From the NCBI GenBank assembly GCA_037446075.1, contig JBBIJH010000133.1, positions 1 through 7,412 on the forward strand: a DNA stretch of 7,412 nt. Reading direction: 5' to 3'. This DNA is from JBBIJH01 sp037446075. Lineage in GTDB: Bacteria > Bacteroidota > Ignavibacteria > UBA10030 > JAHEZR01. Within the stretch, counting starts at the first letter, position 1; the number at the start of each line of letters is the position of its first letter. Below are positions 4,968-7,412 of this stretch, one piece after another. A program made the position numbers and the translations under genes. Under the pieces are notes generated by a model that was not told the origin of the DNA, searched no databases, and was given only the letters and a program-made list of their open reading frames with translations.

Positions 4968-7145
4968 TCAGAAGTAATAGAGATACTTCACCTTCAACAC
5001 GCTCACCCTGTCTGTCACGTGGAGTCGATTGGGGAGCAGCCTTCCAACGGAATCGTATTCATCGCTCCGGTCTCGGATCTCGTTGATTGCCAGGTAGATC
5101 CAGCTCTTCGGGAGGAAGCTATAGGCGAAAAGAAATCCGAAGATCATTCGTTCCATGTGCTTCGTCGATCTCACAAAAACATTGTCCACGTAGACTCGGA
5201 TGTTGAGGTCATTCAACGGGGTGAGGGAAAAGTAAGGGCGGGCATTTGCCGTGATCTCCTCGATCGTCTGGTCGGGATTGCCTTCGACGAAGAGATTGAC
5301 AGAAGTGCCAAGGTTAAGCACATTCAGGGCGTGCCAGCCAACGTTACTTCCCATTGACGTGTAGAATGCAAGGTGGTTGCGGGAGAAGTTGTAGGTCTTC
5401 GAGTAGCTGGCCCAGACATTCGTGTTCCACTTCGCTGAAGTATTGATCCACGTCGAGAAGTTGACTTCATAGGACGTGAATTCCTTGTCGAGATCCTTCG
5501 CGCGCCCTGTGAGGAAAGTAATCTCGTATCCCCAGTTCGTTCTGAACTGCATGTTGACTCCAAGCACGCCAAGTCGGTCGGTGAACGCGTCGGCCTTCTC
5601 ATAGTTCAGCACCCCACCGGCATAAATCAGGATCTGCTTGAGATATCCCTCTTCGAAGTAGCGCCGTGGACCCGCAATGACCGTCAGCTCAGCAGTGCCT
5701 TTCCATGGAACAAAGCCGACTTGATTCACATCGAAGTTCTTGCCAATGTATCGACCTCGTGCGCCGACGATGAAGCGCTCTTTCGGCATGAACAGTCCAG
5801 CCGAGGCTCCGAAATCTCCTTGAGAATTCTTGAACGAGCGAGCAAGCTGGTACGAGAGTTGCCAATCCGAGCCGCGGAACGCTCCATCCACGTCTAGAAC
5901 GCCGTTGTTGTCGTTTGCTGCGTGCTTCCCCACGAAGAGGAAACCCAGCGACGAGTTCCCCAGGATCTGTTTCTTCATTCTCGCTGAACCAAAGACGGCA
6001 CGAGGTTCATGCTCACTGACCCCATCGACGAGGTAGTCCTTTTCTCCGGTCAGTGCAAGAAACCCTCCGTACTCCCACTCCTTGATCCGGCCAAAAGCCT
6101 TTGTGCCCACGTAAAGAGGGACTTCCGACCCGTCGGGCAGTTTCCTCCCGATTCTTCTCGAGTAGAAAAGTTCTAGTGGCCTGTAGAAGCCGGAACCTCG
6201 CTCCCGTCCCGAGGGCATGAAGACCTCGTTCCCTTGCGTGAAGAAAGGCCGCCTCTCTTCAAAGTAAGTTTCATAGCGAGTGATGTTGAATGCAAACGGG
6301 TCAGCTTCGATTTGAGCGAAATCAGGATTGGCCGTTAGCTGATAGGTCAGCTTCTGGGATGGGTTGTAGAAGATGTCGATGCCGAGATCAGGCTCTCCCT
6401 TGTATTTACCGTCGCGGAGATACGTTGCCTTCGAGATGCCGACGGGGTAGACCTCGAGGTTCAAGCCTTTCAGCGTCGGCCGGAAGTCCTCGAAGACAAG
6501 CTTGCCGAACTTGGAGATTCGTTGACCCTCGTTTTCTTCGTACGGACACCAGTACAGATCTTCTCTGAGTCTCGGAATCCATCGGTCGAAATCCAGCCCC
6601 CATTCGGTGAGTTTTTCGTCGTACTGAATCGAGCGATACGGGATTTCCATCTCGATGACGAATCCCCAGTCGTAGACTTTCGCCGCGGAGAACCAGACAC
6701 CATCCCAGCTATAGTCCCGGTTGCGAGCATCATCAAGCATCCGACAGTCTGCTCTCACTCCCGAAGCCGTGACGGCAAACTTGTACGCAGTGCGGTTGTC
6801 GCCGAAAGTATCGAGCATGATCGAGACGACATCTCCGCTGAAGTCATCGAGTTTCCCTGTATTCTGCTGGATATTTTCCTTTTGATCCATGCAGATCATC
6901 AGGCAGTAGAGTGCCCTCTCCGTCGTCAACACCTTCGCGGTTGTTTTCCGTGACGGCTCCTTTTTGTTGTACGGTTGGTACTGCACGAAATCTGAGACCG
7001 AATCAGCGGAATTCCACACAGGATCGATGATCCCATCGATGGCGATCTCTCCCGAGACTTTCTTAAGCTTGAGGGTTTTTTGGGCTTCTGAGGAGGCCGA
7101 GAGGTTGATAAACAGAATGACCAGCGATAAGAGCAGCAGTCTCAT
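4968..7145 (-). CDS. CBM9-like domain plus DUF5916 outer-membrane beta-barrel protein
   Basis: A complete 725-residue protein. A Sec signal peptide covers about residues 1-21 (MRLLLLSLVILFINLSASSEA). Residues about 28-215 are a family-9 carbohydrate-binding-like domain: IAIDGIIDPVWNSAD (34-48), then a beta-sandwich with MLDTFGDNRTAYKFAV (110-125), WDGVWFSAAKVYDWGFVIEMEIPY (147-170) and FGKLVFE. From about 225 on is the DUF5916 region with its hallmark stretch NPDFAQIEADPFAFN (273-287), TRYETYFEERRPFFTQGNEVF (289-309) and LFYSRRIG (326-333). A long series of amphipathic aromatic strands leads to the C-terminal VKYLYYF. The terminal Phe fits BAM recognition. The family is predicted to sit in the outer membrane; its ligand and role are not established. 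The start at 7145 is chosen over an in-frame GTG at 7328 because of the signal peptide and the AGGGG site 7 nt upstream. Length is normal and there is no frameshift. Confidence 0.92.
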   Translation of the reverse strand: MRLLLLSLVILFINLSASSEAQKTLKLKKVSGEIAIDGIIDPVWNSADSVSDFVQYQPYNKKEPSRKTTAKVLTTERALYCLMICMDQKENIQQNTGKLDDFSGDVVSIMLDTFGDNRTAYKFAVTASGVRADCRMLDDARNRDYSWDGVWFSAAKVYDWGFVIEMEIPYRSIQYDEKLTEWGLDFDRWIPRLREDLYWCPYEENEGQRISKFGKLVFEDFRPTLKGLNLEVYPVGISKATYLRDGKYKGEPDLGIDIFYNPSQKLTYQLTANPDFAQIEADPFAFNITRYETYFEERRPFFTQGNEVFMPSGRERGSGFYRPLELFYSRRIGRKLPDGSEVPLYVGTKAFGRIKEWEYGGFLALTGEKDYLVDGVSEHEPRAVFGSARMKKQILGNSSLGFLFVGKHAANDNNGVLDVDGAFRGSDWQLSYQLARSFKNSQGDFGASAGLFMPKERFIVGARGRYIGKNFDVNQVGFVPWKGTAELTVIAGPRRYFEEGYLKQILIYAGGVLNYEKADAFTDRLGVLGVNMQFRTNWGYEITFLTGRAKDLDKEFTSYEVNFSTWINTSAKWNTNVWASYSKTYNFSRNHLAFYTSMGSNVGWHALNVLNLGTSVNLFVEGNPDQTIEEITANARPYFSLTPLNDLNIRVYVDNVFVRSTKHMERMIFGFLFAYSFLPKSWIYLAINEIRDRSDEYDSVGRLLPNRLHVTDRVSVLKVKYLYYF

Positions 7146-7152
7146 TTCAGTT

Positions 7153-7157
7153 CCCCT
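7153..7157 (-). promoter_or_regulatory. Ribosome binding site deciding the DUF5916 start
   Basis: On the minus strand AGGGG lies 7 nt before the ATG at 7145. Together with the signal peptide it rejects the 61-residue upstream in-frame extension. Confidence 0.65.
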
Positions 7158-7253
7158 GTTGTCATGGTGGAAGGACGCCTTGAGGCGACGCCCTCCGAGA
7201 GGTACACGAACGGCGGGGCAAAAAGTTTCAGAATCTGTTTTTCCAAGCCCAAC
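7158..7253. other. Divergent intergenic region, promoters not identified
   Basis: If the right-edge gene starts at 7266, about 120 nt separate two divergent genes, and both promoters should lie here. I see no good -35/-10 pair on either strand. Around 7220-7241 is an A-rich/T-rich near-palindrome (AAAAA, CAG-aat-CTG, TTTTT) whose arms are offset by four bases. Confidence 0.4.
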
Positions 7254-7258
7254 GGAGG
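7254..7258 (+). promoter_or_regulatory. Shine-Dalgarno site supporting a TTG start
   Basis: GGAGG, followed by 7 nt (TGAAATC) and then TTG at 7266. It is the strongest Shine-Dalgarno match in the window and the main reason for calling a gene start at a non-ATG codon. Confidence 0.6.
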
Positions 7259-7265
7259 TGAAATC

Positions 7266-7412
7266 TTGGGAAAAGACCTGGCCCGGTTGCGGCGGGCGGA
7301 CATCGACCACCTGTGCATGATATTCCACCGCGGTGGGGTGCTCTACACCGGATCCGAGGTAATTCCCTTTGAGAAGAGGCCCACTGCCTTGCTGATGAGT
7401 GTGGTGTGGACG
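7266..7412 (+). CDS. 5' part of an unidentified gene with TTG start, runs off the right edge
   Basis: Forty-nine codons without a stop reach the window edge. The translation begins MGKDLARLRRADIDHLCMIF and continues HRGGVLYTGSEVIPFEKRPT and ALLMSVVWT. I do not recognise the family. Support for coding comes from a strong Shine-Dalgarno GGAGG at ideal distance, about 80 percent G or C at third codon positions (my hand count) and a natural residue mix. The frame is also open upstream to an ATG at 7164, but that start has no ribosome binding site and would leave only 18 nt to the divergent barrel gene. There is no signal peptide in the visible part. The complementary frame is also open, so the strand is not beyond doubt. 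Confidence 0.55.
   Translation, partial: MGKDLARLRRADIDHLCMIFHRGGVLYTGSEVIPFEKRPTALLMSVVWT

Noticed and set aside
6522..7320. Plus-strand ORFs at 6522-6953 and 6964-7320 opposite the barrel gene
   Set aside because: They are the complement of the well supported DUF5916/CBM9 frame and show no domain. The second ends in a stop within the frame-shifted overlap of the right-edge gene.
7146..7328. 61-residue N-terminal extension of the DUF5916 protein from a GTG at 7328
   Set aside because: It would bury the signal peptide inside the protein, and ATG 7145 has its own AGGGG site. The extension also overlaps the likely divergent gene.
1..7412. CRISPR arrays, tRNA/rRNA genes, insertion sequences, toxin-antitoxin or phage-defence modules
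   Set aside because: I looked for regularly spaced repeats, transposase-like ORFs with terminal inverted repeats, and small paired ORFs, and saw none.

Overview
The window looks like a piece of a metagenome-assembled or draft genome: it contains a run of ten Ns at 3635-3644. The organism is a diderm (Gram-negative type) bacterium. Evidence is two outer-membrane beta-barrel proteins ending in aromatic residues, one TonB-dependent receptor of the Oar-like type, a lipoprotein with a lipobox, and a periplasmic-type signal peptide. Oar-like receptors, DUF1343/NamZ proteins and CBM9-DUF5916 barrels occur together mostly in Acidobacteriota, Bacteroidota/Ignavibacteriota, KSB1-like and Gemmatimonadota genomes. 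I cannot place it more finely from sequence alone.

Layout. Position 1 to 1328 (+) is the C-terminal part of a TonB-dependent receptor, closed by a clear intrinsic terminator at 1366-1402. A separate (+) unit follows: a secreted DUF1343/NamZ-type exo-beta-N-acetylmuramidase (1544-2794), then after 51 nt a small lipoprotein (2846-3523). The lipoprotein's C-terminal third carries a DLNN...RP...GGGGGSY signature that I associate with pilin-like proteins of related phyla. After the assembly gap, a (-) gene (3645-4633) encodes a transglutaminase-like cysteine protein. It is cut at its 3' end by the gap and preceded by a near-consensus sigma-70 promoter (TTGACG-17-TATAAT). Another (-) gene (4968-7145) encodes a complete 725-residue CBM9-DUF5916 outer-membrane barrel. 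At the right edge, a divergent (+) gene probably begins at a TTG codon at 7266 and runs off the window.

How they fit together. Most of the window is cell-envelope: two barrels, a peptidoglycan-cleaving exo-enzyme and a lipoprotein. The NamZ and lipoprotein genes are plausibly co-transcribed. The terminator separates them from the receptor gene, so a joint role in scavenging cell-wall sugars is only a guess. The transglutaminase-like protein has no signal peptide and is probably cytoplasmic. There are no rRNA or tRNA genes, CRISPR arrays, insertion sequences or recognisable defence genes here. The most unusual items are the hybrid lipoprotein, the apparently altered third active-site position in the transglutaminase-like protein, and the unidentified TTG-start gene at the edge.
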